DNA from: Diphasiastrum complanatum
Taxonomy: Eukaryota > Streptophyta > Lycopodiopsida > Lycopodiales > Lycopodiaceae
DNA length: 64,000 bases
NCBI GenBank assembly: GCA_029204225.1
Contig: CM055101.1
Location: 29,623,975-29,687,974 of the forward strand
Reading direction: 5' to 3'
Position 1 is the first letter of the stretch, and every line of letters begins with the position of its first letter. Below the pieces are notes generated by a model, which did no database searches, was not told where the DNA came from, and was given only the letters and a program-made list of their open reading frames with translations. The translations under genes were made by a program, and so were the position numbers. Below, in pieces: positions 32,384 to 42,673 of this stretch.

Positions 32384-32455
<72 letters not shown>
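32384..32455 (+). repeat. (CT)n microsatellite
   Basis: About 72 bp of uninterrupted CT repeats. The Glu/Arg-repeat frame on the minus strand is a by-product. Confidence 0.95.
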
Positions 32456-32458
<3 letters not shown>

Positions 32459-32795
32459 CATGAAACATACATTAATATATTACACAAACCGTAAACTAGT
32501 AACATGAAACACACATAAACACACGCTCGCACACACACACCCACCCACACCAACCCTAAACACACATGAAGAGAAAAACAAAGAGAACATTACAGAGTGC
32601 TAATCAAAACTCCCGAACCACACGATTATATCCTACTCCAGAATGTCACCACATGCTCCCTCCCTACGGCGTATGGGCTTTTTTGTGGAACTCATATTCC
32701 AACAAAAAACATTTGAACCACGTCTTTAACGGAAGAAAACAAGGGCTACACACCTTCCTAGATTTGGGAGTGTTGGTTACCATTAACTCTTTCAT

Positions 32796-32797
<2 letters not shown>

Positions 32798-32850
<53 letters not shown>
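32798..32850 (+). repeat. (CT)n microsatellite
   Basis: About 53 bp of CT repeats, roughly 340 bp from the previous tract and in the same orientation. Confidence 0.95.
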
Positions 32851-32853
<3 letters not shown>

Positions 32854-32908
32854 GTGAATGAGTCTATTATCGGTGATTGAATATGGAAATCAAGATTAAC
32901 TACATGAT

Positions 32909-33055
32909 TTTTTTTTTAGAAGCAGGTGAGAGATTAACTTCATCTAATCATTCTATTTGGATTTTTTTTTTTAGAAGCAAGTGAGGAATTAGCTTCATCT
33001 AAATATTCTATTTGGATTTTTCCTTTTAGAAGCAAGTGGGAGATTAACTTCAAAG
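32909..33055 (+). repeat. Three tandem copies of a copia gag start segment, 55-bp period
   Basis: The unit 'agaagcaggtgagagatta...tctatttggatttt' occurs at 32918, 32973 and 33028, exactly 55 bp apart, the third partial. Each encodes LEA(S/G)ERLTSSNYSIW-like residues, the conserved N-terminus of the copia gags in this window, but 55 is not a multiple of three, so the array is not one reading frame. Confidence 0.8.
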
Positions 33056-35090
33056 TATCGTGGCACTCATCCTATCGCTCAATATTTATTGGCCAAACTA
33101 TACTTGAAGTGTCATAAGGGTCAAAGAATAAAGCATTTCCAAAAAACACTTTAAAGAGTTTACCTCTTGTACTCTTGGATTCTCTGTGTGCACTCCATTG
33201 GCCCAAATATGATCGTTGACAATCCTCCTTGTCCAAATCCTAAGGCCTTTGCATTGTGTGCATGTTCATGGTATCCTCTCATCATGTTCTGGTTGAAACA
33301 AGTCCAATAATCCAATTGCAAATTGCACAAATTCTTTCAGTCTCATTCAAGTGAGAATTGACAAATTCTAACATGTGACAAAATTAACAAAATAGTCTTT
33401 GTACATTTAGTGCATTTGCAACCTTCATTTGTGATGGAGTGGTGTCTTGGCTTTCCAAAGAGCAATATACTTTATCACAATCCTCAACCAAATCGGAGTA
33501 CATCACTATTACAAATAAAAAAATAAGGACATAAATCAATATACATACTTGTGATGGATCAATAGGCGGTCTACGTCAACTGATGGAAGAACTTGAAGAT
33601 GAACCAGTCAATAGTTGTTCATTGTACTTTAGTATTGTTTGTTCCTTTTTTCTGTGATAAAGCTCAATTTTTTTTTTATTTCTCTAAATCATGTGGAGGT
33701 ACGATAATTTCCCTAGAATTCATAATTCCAATCAAATGTCATTGTAAGAATAAATTTGCAAGAAAAAATATACACTCATATTCAAATAACAAATAAAGTG
33801 CAATTGATGTCAATATCAATAACAATATATACTTGTTGTGGCGATCATGAGATGAATCGCTATCTGATGATGATGACATATATACACTGTAGCCAGCTAC
33901 TCTATATCACATCATAAGTAATCATTATGAGACCGTATGTACTGAACAAATATAATAAAATTTGTAAAGACATGACAACATCTAATCCATGTATATTCTA
34001 CTTATGCTTAATGTAAATCTAATATTCTAGTACAATTACTATCAAAAAAATTGCTTGGGTGGGGCAACACATAACGAGCAATCAAAATGAGTTTCATACT
34101 GACAAATGTTAGACATCAGTAGATAGTGTGCACAGGCCTATCTCAACTAATTTAAAGACCACATAGCAGTCAATGTTCGAAGCTCTCAATGTGAACTCTT
34201 GTCCAAGATGAGTGATGATCTCACTCAATCTTTCTTTCAAAATGGAATGATCAAAATCAAACAATCAGTCATATACTCAATTGATTCATTGCCCACTCAA
34301 TCACTCATTTGATTAATTAATACTTGGCTCGAGTTAGTTAACGATAAATCTCTTTGGATTGGCCTAGTGTGCCATGATATCTCATGACGAGCAATATGCA
34401 TTCGCCCTTTCTATCTATGGTTGCTTTGTATGCAAGAAATCATATACTAGATAGCACACCATTGATCAACATCTTTATTACAATGCTAAATAATATTTCA
34501 ACTAATTACTATGATTTCATATAAGGTTATATAGGTCACACACCAACAATTAAAAAAATTTATCATATAGGTCACATATCACTAAGGTCGTCAATATAAC
34601 ATAAATGCTTCTGATCATGAATCTAAATGACCCCATGCAACCATTTAAGAGGCCACATGACAAAACAAAATTGTTCTATTTGACCATATAATTATGTCAT
34701 CAAATTATATCAAATCTATGACACCTAGATTATTAATAAACTAAACGTTTTATGACATCACCGATTTGACATAATATTATGTCATAAAATCTTAAAAAAC
34801 TTGTCAAACTACTTGTTTAATAATAATGTGTACTATTTATTATCTCATGATTTTGTCTTGTATGTCAAATCTCAAGAAAAATAAAATTCATAACAATATA
34901 AAACTAGTCTTAACAATTAAATACTACCATAATGATCTTTGAATTGATTTTTTTATATTCCATCATATTAAAAAATATATTTTATGTAAAATCCTACAAC
35001 AAAATATTCTCATAAAATATTAAAAAAATTATGAGAATATTGAATGACATTTGAAGCATGCAAGCCCATGTGGGAGACCCTCTCATGTGC
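33056..35090. other. AT-rich stretch, no gene recognised
   Basis: About 2 kb with only short frames. A minus-strand reading near 33120-33480 (DLVEDCDKVYCSLESQDTTP) looks protein-like but has stops and no known motif. It lies between the SET-transposase unit (leftward) and the ORF1-like gene (rightward), so it may be an intergenic part of a transposon. Confidence 0.3.
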
Positions 35091-35110
35091 CAAGAGAGAG
35101 AAAAAAAACC

Positions 35111-35180
35111 GCGTGGAACATCCATGCGTGGATATCACGTGCATTATCTTGTGGATAACTTCTGTGTGGATAATCCACGC
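35111..35180. repeat. Palindromic subterminal-type repeats (left cluster)
   Basis: GCGTGGAACATCCATGCGTG (35111-35130), then GTGGATAAC near 35151 and the near-perfect palindrome GTGTGGATAATCCACGC (35165-35181). The same motif recurs at 37460-37567 and 48338-48690. Arrays of short motifs in direct and inverted orientation close to the ends are typical of CACTA elements, where they bind the accessory protein (TNPA in En/Spm). Confidence 0.55.
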
Positions 35181-35531
35181 AAAACTTGAATGCCAATAAA
35201 ATAGCATTTCCACGAGCATTCCCTCTCCTCTTCTTTTGCTTTCAAGTTTTATAGGTTTTCTAACATAGTGTTTAGTGCCCTTGCTTGCTATTGCTCTTCT
35301 AAGCTCTATAGATCTTGCTTGTTTGCTTTTGGTTGCTCTTCATTGCTAGTGATCTTGCTCTTGCTATTGCTTGCTCTATTTATCTTGTTTGGTATTGATC
35401 TCGGTTATTCTTGCTTACTATTAATTTATTGCTTTCTTGTCATTGCTTACTCTTCTAATCTAAAAGTCTTCAATACTCTTTCCCTCCCATTCTTCACTAC
35501 TTTCTAACTTTTAAAGTTTTTCTTTGATACA

Positions 35532-36686
35532 ATGTCTTCAAGTGCTAGGTCAAGTGGAAGGTCAAGTGGGAGACCATCTAGGAGAAGAGCTCGTGAGGAC
35601 CCCGAAGAATATAATCAAGAGTGGTTTGAAAATCTATCTCCTCAACAAAGGGATAGAATCAAAAATCTTGTGTTATCTTCTTTAGGTGAATCATCCGAGA
35701 GAAGAGCTTCTAAAGATGTCCCTTCCCAAGAATCGTGTAGTGTGTATTATGATCTTAATCCACGTGATGGAGTTATAAAAAATACGCGTGGCAATGTAGT
35801 TCATGCCCGTTTGCGTGATTTAGTTGCTTTATATTTTGGTAAAGATTACATGATCGATTGATCCTCCCAATCGCTTGAAGACAGAAATGAAATAATAGAG
35901 ACTTTATATTCTGAATTCCCTCACCAATGCTTTTAGTAGGACTTGGGCCTTGAATACAATGTGCCTTTGGATTCGAAACACAAGGCAACTGATGAGAAGA
36001 GCCGTGAGGAATCCCAAGAATCCCACGAAGTCTAGATGGTGCTCCAAAAGGGATTGGAGGAAGCTGAAAGAGGAATTGTTGCAAAACAATCCCCAAAAGT
36101 ATGAACAACAATGTAGGGCCACCGCCGAGAAGCTCTTAAGACATGGCCAAAGTCACTTGGGATCGGGAGGAAGGGGCAATCTAGAGGCCCAATTTGTAAG
36201 TGCAATATTTTTTAGTATGATTCTATTTTTGTAGTGAGATTGTTAATGTTTTTTATTGCTAAACTATATTGTATTGCTAAACTATATTTTTTTGTTGAAT
36301 GTAGCTTAGTGATTTTGGAAGACACATGACCGCCACGGAGTACAAACAAGGTTACGATCATGGATATGCCAACCTGAAGGCTTTTATGGAATCCCATGGA
36401 TTGTTTCCAATCGTAAACTCTTAACTTTTATTGTTTTGTGATTGTTTACTTTGTAGTTAACAAGTAAGTTTGATCTCAATTTAATTAAATCTTTGGTTCT
36501 ATTTTGTAGAGAGGCTCTACAACTTCAAGTGTTCATGATGTGGAAGAAAATGTGAAAAATGTGGAAGACAACGTGGAAGAGAACGTGAATGAGAGCGAAG
36601 GGGAGTTTGAAGATGTGGACACCAACTTACACTTACAAGATGAAGGAGCGAGGAGGGAGGAAGTGATGATGAGTAGAGGTTTTTAA
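35532..36686 (+). pseudogene. ORF1-like accessory gene of a CACTA-type transposon (copy 2), multi-exon
   Basis: Starts MSSSARSSGRSSGRPSRRRA at 35532, then EYNQEWFENLSPQQRDRIKN and SVYYDLNPRDGVIKNTRGNV to a stop at 35859. Coding resemblance continues to 36195 (DWRKLKEELLQNNPQKYEQQ, LLRHGQSHLGSGGRGNLEA), then a GTAAGT donor, an exon 36305-36412 (TATEYKQGYDHGYANLKAFM) and an acidic last exon 36510-36686 (DVEENVKNVEDNVEENVN ... SRGF stop). The stop at 35859 and frame breaks near 35938-36000 make this copy a probable pseudogene. A Ser/Arg-rich, DNA-binding role like TNPA or Ptta proteins is plausible but inferred. The homologue at 63768 confirms the N-terminal block. Confidence 0.6.
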
Positions 36687-37459
36687 ATTAAATGTAAGGC
36701 CTTATAGAAGGCAATGTAGGAAGAGAGAATTGATTCTCTCATCAATCTACTTTTTTTTAAATCAATCAAGATAATGTTTTGGCATCACATCATTCTTGCA
36801 AATTTTTTGAATGCATATATTTTTAATTCATGAATGCAAATGTATAGTCTATTGAATGCACATATATTGATTGCAAATGTATCTATTGATGTATTCAATG
36901 CAATGTATAGTCTATTTAATGCACATCTATGCAATGCAAATGTATCTATTGATGAATTCAATGCAATGTACCTATTTTAGCACATGATGTGCATGCTAGA
37001 ATGCACAATAGAAAGTAATGTAAAGCACAATGGAAAGTAATGGAAACCACAATATAATGCATCAATAGATAACACATTAAGTTATCAACTAAATATCAAA
37101 TGAATCAAAATAAATGTGAATTTACCTTTACTATTCTATCTCCATTGTTTTGCAATCTTTGCTTTTCCTTTTGCATGCACTTGATCTTTGAATCCTTTGC
37201 AATGAAAGCTCTTTTTTTATTTTTCATATCCAAACCTACATCACAAACAAAAAAGATCTTAAAACTTATGATCACAAAACACATACTATTAACATCCATC
37301 AATGAACTAAAAATCCTAAACACTATCAATCTTCTCACTCCCATCTATACTCTCTTTTTCTCTCTCTCTCACAACACAAAAAAAGGAAGTCACCTCTAGT
37401 TTAGTCGCGAACCACATTTTGGTTCATGCAAATTGTTTTTTTTTTTGTCAAAAATTTTT
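36687..37459. other. 3' region of the ORF1-like gene, with a minisatellite
   Basis: AT-rich non-coding. Positions about 36800-36985 hold two to three degenerate copies of a roughly 75-bp unit ('gcaaatgtatctattgatg.attcaatgcaatgta'). No gene is supported. Confidence 0.5.
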
Positions 37460-37567
37460 GCGTGGACTATCCACACAAAATCAAGAAACTTATCCGCGTG
37501 GATATAAAAAACAAAATTATCCACGTGGTATCCACAGTCTCAACTCTCTGGATTTCGCGTGGATAAA
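37460..37567. repeat. Palindromic subterminal-type repeats (right cluster)
   Basis: GCGTGGACTATCCACAC (37460-37476), TATCCGCGTGGATA (37491-37504), ATTATCCACGTGGTATCCAC (about 37516-37535) and CGCGTGGATAAAG (37555-37567). With the cluster at 35.1 kb it brackets the ORF1-like gene, suggesting the ends of one transposon of about 2.5 kb. Clear terminal inverted repeats were not identified. Confidence 0.55.
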
Positions 37568-37860
37568 GCAAATTTCACACAAAATATCTCTCACCCATGA
37601 CCGAGGAGGTCATCATAGTCAATCCCCTTGAATTGAGCATATCCCTTGGCAACTAGTCTTGTTTTATAATTGTTCACACTACCATCTTGATTAAGCTTGA
37701 TCTTAAAGACCCATTTGCAAACAATAACATTTTGTATCTTTGATGGAGGATCAATAATTTTATAAGTATCTCAAACAATGCATCATATACTCACTTTTCA
37801 TTACATCAAATCACTCTTTTGTTGCTACAGTTTCATTCACACTTGAAGGAACTTCTAAGA
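37568..37860 (-). pseudogene. Copia reverse transcriptase fragment (unrelated lineage)
   Basis: The minus strand reads VIVCKWVFKIKLNQDGSVNN and YKTRLVAKGYAQFKGIDYDD, with DVMKSEYMMH upstream: the N-terminal copia RT motif CKWVFKIK...RLVAKGYAQ. Only about 90 codons remain, with frame breaks. It abuts the plus-strand leader of A2. Confidence 0.65.
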
Positions 37861-38021
37861 GTGTTTGATCCTAACTTTGCCCATACTCCATCATTTGATG
37901 TGAAATAGACCTTGTTTTAGAGATATTTGTGTAGCTAGTGAGAATCAATTCACAAATAGTTGCAAGATCTTTCATAGGAGGAGATAGTACTCCATTATTG
38001 GATCCTATTGAGAGTGTGTAG
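37861..38021 (+). other. Leader of copia A2 (left of the nested insertion)
   Basis: Matches A1 leader at about 4625-4770 ('tgcccatactc.atcatttga', 'attattggatcctat'). It ends TGTAG (38017-38021), the same five bases that follow the inserted element at 43328-43332. The A2 5' LTR and primer-binding site are missing to the left. Confidence 0.85.
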
Positions 38022-38572
38022 TGTGAAGGATTTCAGATCATTCAAGATCCAATCCATGTCCCGAATCTTTGGTTACAATAAGGAGCAAACCAATAATCTT
38101 GCCAATGTAGAAAAACCAGCATCTACATACAAAATGAGATGCGAACTCTAAGAGATATTGATCAAACATGAACCAAAACATAAAATATGTTTGTTGTTCG
38201 TACAATTACAGTAGCCTTCTGTATTTCACACGTGTGAAACCGAAAATAGCAATAAATGAGCATTATGTGTCTCTCCACGAGTTACATCCTTTTATAGAGT
38301 TTCCAAACCCTATTTGGCCACTTGGCTTTCCCTCCAAAATGTAAACCCTACTATTTTTGGGTCTAGATTCAATGTACCCAAAGTTCAAATTTCAATCTCT
38401 CTCAAACTTGACTACCAACTTTCCCACACTTTCCAAAAATGTTTATTGAATGTATTTTAAACTAATATAACTTCAAAAAGTTTATCTCTAAGTCTAAAAT
38501 GAGTTTTGGCCTCTTATTGACAATTTACCAAAATGTGACTAAACTAGACTAAACTAGTTGAAATCTCTCACA
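38022..38572 (-). mobile_element. 3' LTR of copia B element
   Basis: Minus-strand TGTGAGAG to CTTCACA, about 551 bp. It has the TATA box at 38289-38296 and palindrome CACACGTGTG at 38227-38236. It lacks about 100 bp present in the 5' LTR (the segment around 42915-43020). Confidence 0.9.
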
Positions 38573-38582
38573 CTCCCTCTTC
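38573..38582 (-). other. Polypurine tract of copia B
   Basis: GAAGAGGGAG on the minus strand immediately precedes the 3' LTR TGTGAGAG start. Confidence 0.75.
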
Positions 38583-39548
38583 AACTAGTTTTGGCATAGT
38601 TTTGACAATAGAACTTTGATCCAATTTTAGAATGATCTCCATACTAAGTATAGATATTCTTTCTAAGGTTCTAAAGTATCTTTCATAATTGATACAGAGA
38701 ATAGCATCCAAATTGGATGCTTCACTATTTCTTACATCAATTTTACACATCAAGATATAACTAGAACATGAAGAACCAAATAGAATGTGAATGAAATGAT
38801 TCCTCCATGTTTCAAACTTTGAACTCTTTGGAAAATTACAGCAACCAAACAATAAATGTGAGTGATGACCATTTGCTTGCTTGTCTCCTACAACTTTGTC
38901 CTTTCTTGATATGTCTCAACCATCAAACTCCATGAATCAAATCCAGCACCACATGACTCCATAAACCAAGTAGGTTGCACTAGTCCATCTTCAAGATCTA
39001 CTTGACACAAGAAAATGACCATGAATTCACCAAAAATTGACAATCTCCAAGATTTGGCACCAAGTAGCTCAACACTTGAGAACTTGATCATGGATGAGTG
39101 ATATAATGAGACTCCATTAGCCTCATTTCCATCAGCAAAACCAGCCAAGAATGCTAGTACAACTCCAACAATAAGATATTGCAAGACAATGTAGCTAGTT
39201 TGTCCATATCTTGACAATTTGCACACATCCACATGAAATAGCTCAAACATGAGATAGAACAAGTAAAGTAAACTTGAACATCACTTCCTTGCTGCTCCTT
39301 TGACCTTACTTGAGTCTTCAATAAGCTGCAAAAACAGATCCATAACATCTTTGCCAAATAACCTTCCTTTGATGCTCTTGACTAGCTCCAAATTGCCACC
39401 TTTCCTTTTGTGTCGTTGAAGCCCTTTGAGACCAACCTCTTGATCTTCCTCTTGACCATCAAAGTCATTAAACAAACTTTGTTTTCCAGATCCATTACTT
39501 GCTTTTGCAGTATGAAAACCATGAGAACCAATATCCACTTGCATAGCA
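38583..39548 (-). pseudogene. Unrecognised 3' part of the copia B internal region
   Basis: Minus-strand frames 39544-39281 (QVDIGSHGFHTAKASNGSGK, GLQRHKRKGGNLELVKSIKG) and 39262-38888 (VLQYLIVGVVLAFLAGFADG, WFMESCGAGFDSWSLMVETY) look like decayed protein sequence, with a hydrophobic segment in the second. The family is unknown. It occupies the place of RNase H or an extra 3' region and may be captured host DNA. Confidence 0.4.
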
Positions 39549-40595
39549 TCATCTATACAAGAAAATTCTCCAAATCATGTGAGTAAAGCAAATCGCTTCC
39601 ACTTGCTTACCTTTCTCTTGATCATCAAAGATATCAAAGATATGAATATCTTTAGACCTGAACCTTTGGAAATACTCCCTCTCAAACATATGATCTAGAT
39701 CCAACAAGATCTCATCAATGCTTGATCTCAAATTTCCAGAAAGGTTAGTGAAAACAATGTCACCAATGTCACCATCATAAATCAAAAGATAGATTCCAAA
39801 CTTTCCATCTAACATGAAGTAGAGTAGGTGAAGATGAGTATCAAACCTAAGAAATCCAGCCCTCTTGGGTTCATACAAAACCTCAATAAGCTCACCAATG
39901 AGATCTCCCTTGTCTTGAAGAAATTGCCTCTCGATTTGTTCCATGTAGTCTTCTCCAACCAACCTTTTGCCATCTCGATCATGAGTGATCAATTCACAAT
40001 CATAGAATCCTTTGAGTTGATGAAGAGATGTGAGATCCATGCCTTGAATCTTCCCAAAAACCAATCTTCCATTGCTCTTCCCTTCATAAGACTCCCTCTT
40101 AATGATTGCATCATAAGAAGTAGAAACCTCAAAAACATTAGAAGCCATGAAAAAAATGATTAGTACCTTCAACATAAGGATGATTGAAGTACTCTCTTTT
40201 TTCAAACAAGAACTTCTACTCAATGTTTTAGGTAATGATTCATATGATAATTATTCTTCCTCACTATCATTCACAATGACATCATTCAAAGTACATCCTA
40301 CTTTGAACTCTTCGCATACTTCTCTTCTTCTTGACTTGTGACTATCTCCCTCACTAAGTCTCTTGATAGAACCATTTGATCTACTCTCTTTATGAAGACA
40401 TGTGACTCCACTTGCTGGAAAAATGACTTTCTTGAAATCATAACAAAAGAATGTAGAAGAACCACCTCCTTCATGCATGCACCTAGCAACATCCTTTTCC
40501 ATATGATCAAAGAAATCATTAGCAACAATCTTTTCCAAGGAAGAACCTTCACCTCCATTGATGAAGTTAGCTCTTTCCTTACCTTTTGCATGCTT
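39549..40595 (-). pseudogene. Unrecognised coding region following protease in copia B
   Basis: In the same frame as gag and protease, separated only by stops (near 40596 and 40251): KIVANDFFDHMEKDVARCMH, SSTFFCYDFKKVIFPASGVT, then SNVFEVSTSYDAIIKRESYE, LHQLKGFYDCELITHDRDGK, FLRFDTHLHLLYFMLDGKFG and IDEILLDLDHMFEREYFQRF. No integrase or RT motif is present and I recognise no domain. It is probably a captured sequence carried by a non-autonomous element. Confidence 0.5.
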
Positions 40596-41192
40596 TCACT
40601 TGCCATGAAGAACCTTTGAAACACCATCATTATCCTCAAGACTAGCCAAGTTAGCACAAAGATGAACATCTCCAATAAGCATATTAGATCTTGACCTATA
40701 TCTAGCATAAGGAGGCTTGTTAGACTTTGCATAAGATCCACCAATCTTATTGATGCTAAAAGGTAACTTTGGAAAGTTGAGACCAATCTTCTTTTCCATT
40801 CCATCCTTTTTGTTAGCCATAACAAAAGCATCAAGCTTGAAAAGTCTACCTTGTCTATTGCCCATAGCAACCAGGATTTCTTCCTTTGTAATGAAACAAG
40901 CATCACCACCAAACTTTACCATGTATCCTTTCTCTAACATTTGACCAACACTTAGCAAATTCTTTGAAAGTGAAGGAATGTAAAGAACACCATCAAGTCT
41001 TGCTTTCCTATTAGTAGAGAGACAAATAGGAATTGAACCAATACCTTCAATCACAGACTCACCACCATTGGCCATGTGAATTGCTTTCTTGGCTCCATCA
41101 TAAGTGACCAAAGAAGTAAAGAACTCCTTGTGACTAGTCATGTGTGAACTAGCTCCACTATCAATCCACCATGAATCTTTGTCACCTTCACT
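40596..41192 (-). pseudogene. Aspartic protease domain of copia B
   Basis: The same frame as the gag, after one TAA. It starts DSWWIDSGASSHMTSHKEFF (catalytic DSGA), then DGAKKAIHMANGGESVIEGI, VLYIPSLSKNLLSVGQML and CFITKEEILVAMGNRQGRLF. It ends at a TGA near 40596, where the sequence turns into the unrecognised region. The protease residues look intact, but the upstream stop would prevent its translation with gag. Confidence 0.85.
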
Positions 41193-42071
41193 TTATATTA
41201 GACTTGAAGAACACATCAAAAGAGAATCACCACCACCTAGATCCTCATCATTAGTAGTAAAGTTGATTTGCTTGCCTTCATCTCTTTGTTTCTTCAAACA
41301 TTCATTTGCAAAATGCCCTTTGATTCCACAATAAAAGTATTTCAACTTAGACTTATCTTTCTTTTTGCCAAAAGAGGAAGTCTCACCTTGATCTTGCCCT
41401 TTAGACCACTTGCCTTTGCCTTTGCCCTTGAACTTGCCTTTGATGAACATAACATCCTCTTCATAATGAGATGTCGATGTAGATCCACCTCCTCTTGATT
41501 GAAGCCTATACTCCTCATTCACCAAGATCTCTTGCAAATCCACAATACTTGGAAAAGTCTTTTGAATAGCAAAACTTTGAACAAGATTAGCATGATCATC
41601 CAACAAGCCATTAAGTATAACTTGAACAAGCTCTACCTCCTTAATGCTTTCATCAATACATGCTAACTCATCATTGAATGCCTTAACCCTCAAAACAAAA
41701 GCATGAGTACTCTCTTCCTTCTTTTGCAAACTTTGAAAGATTTGCCTCCTAAGAGTAAGCACTCTTGATGTAGACTTGGATTCATAAAGCTTCTTCAAAG
41801 CTTCCCAAGCCTCCAAAGATGATGTGCACTTACCAACTTCCTTGAGAAGTTCATTGGTAACATTCATCTTAATCATGTGTAGAGCTTTCTTTGCTCTCTT
41901 GTCATACCTCACTTGATCTTGAGGTGCTTGAGGTCTCTCCTCCACACCTGCAACAATCTCCATCAACTCATTCATCTCCAATAAGGACTCCATCCTCACC
42001 TTCCAAGTAGAATAGTTGATTGAGGTAAGCCTATCATTGCTCTCCAACATAAAGCCTCCACTTGTAGCCAT
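41193..42071 (-). CDS. Copia family B gag
   Basis: 292 codons: MATSGGFMLESNDRLTSINY, STWKVRMESLLEMNELMEIV, KALHMIKMNVTNELLKEVGK, STSRVLTLRRQIFQSLQKKE, then a Lys/Gly-rich stretch (FKGKGKGKWSKG) and a zinc knuckle (YFYCGIKGHFANEC). The first Cys of the CCHC box is Tyr (codon 41340-41338), which should abolish zinc binding. The frame ends at a TAA just before protease, so gag is cut off from the rest of the polyprotein. It is the nucleocapsid and capsid precursor of the element and is probably inactive or partly so. Confidence 0.85.
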   Translation of the reverse strand: MATSGGFMLESNDRLTSINYSTWKVRMESLLEMNELMEIVAGVEERPQAPQDQVRYDKRAKKALHMIKMNVTNELLKEVGKCTSSLEAWEALKKLYESKSTSRVLTLRRQIFQSLQKKEESTHAFVLRVKAFNDELACIDESIKEVELVQVILNGLLDDHANLVQSFAIQKTFPSIVDLQEILVNEEYRLQSRGGGSTSTSHYEEDVMFIKGKFKGKGKGKWSKGQDQGETSSFGKKKDKSKLKYFYCGIKGHFANECLKKQRDEGKQINFTTNDEDLGGGDSLLMCSSSLI

Positions 42072-42660
42072 GTTGAAGTGACCTGATCTTCTCTTTCAAC
42101 CTGTTCCAATGCACAAAGCACTCTCTTGAATGTCAACAAATGAACTCAAGAAGAAATCACAAAGATATGGAATCTCTCAAATCTCTTTTAGCACTTCTAA
42201 CTAGAAAATCCACACACAGAATAGTGAAATCGTGATCAACCTATGATCTATCCTCAATCTAATGATTCTTGACACTTCCTAGGATTGAAACACACTCAAG
42301 TGAAGTTCAGTAACCTCACAAACTAGAGATCCAATCAAAATTAGGGTTTTGACAAAATCACAAAAAATTGAAGATCTCAAATTCTACACGCAATTTCTAC
42401 AAACTTGGTATATCTTCTTGTAGACTCCAATGAGACCTTCCTAATGTGCCAAAAATCATCTAATTCCAGTTATCCAAGTGTGAAATCGTAATTGATCAAG
42501 TATGTAACCCTATATTGAGTTTTGACCTACAAAAGATCAATTCTACACATGCAAAAATGCTGATTTTTGAGTAGAGATCAATCTAGCATGCTCTAGCATT
42601 GGTAACTCCTCCAAAATCCTTGCTAAAGATGGCTGATCCTTCCATAACCTGAAACACAAG
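42072..42660 (-). other. Leader of copia B
   Basis: Non-coding sequence between the primer-binding site and gag on the minus strand. No gene is supported. Confidence 0.7.
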
Positions 42661-42673
42661 AGCTCTGATACCA
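42661..42673 (-). promoter_or_regulatory. Primer-binding site of copia B
   Basis: TGGTATCAGAGCT on the minus strand directly follows the 5' LTR end, one base different from the A1 site. Confidence 0.9.

Noticed and set aside
32281-32565. Minus-strand frame with long Arg-Glu repeats
   Set aside because: It is a translation of the (CT)n microsatellite; similar frames at 47834-48076 and 50312-50569 have the same cause.
35040-37620. Exact terminal inverted repeats (CACTA...) for the ORF1-like element
   Set aside because: I looked for CACTA-type ends outside both palindrome clusters and found only weak similarity ('catgtgggaga' against 'catgggtgagaga'), not enough to call.
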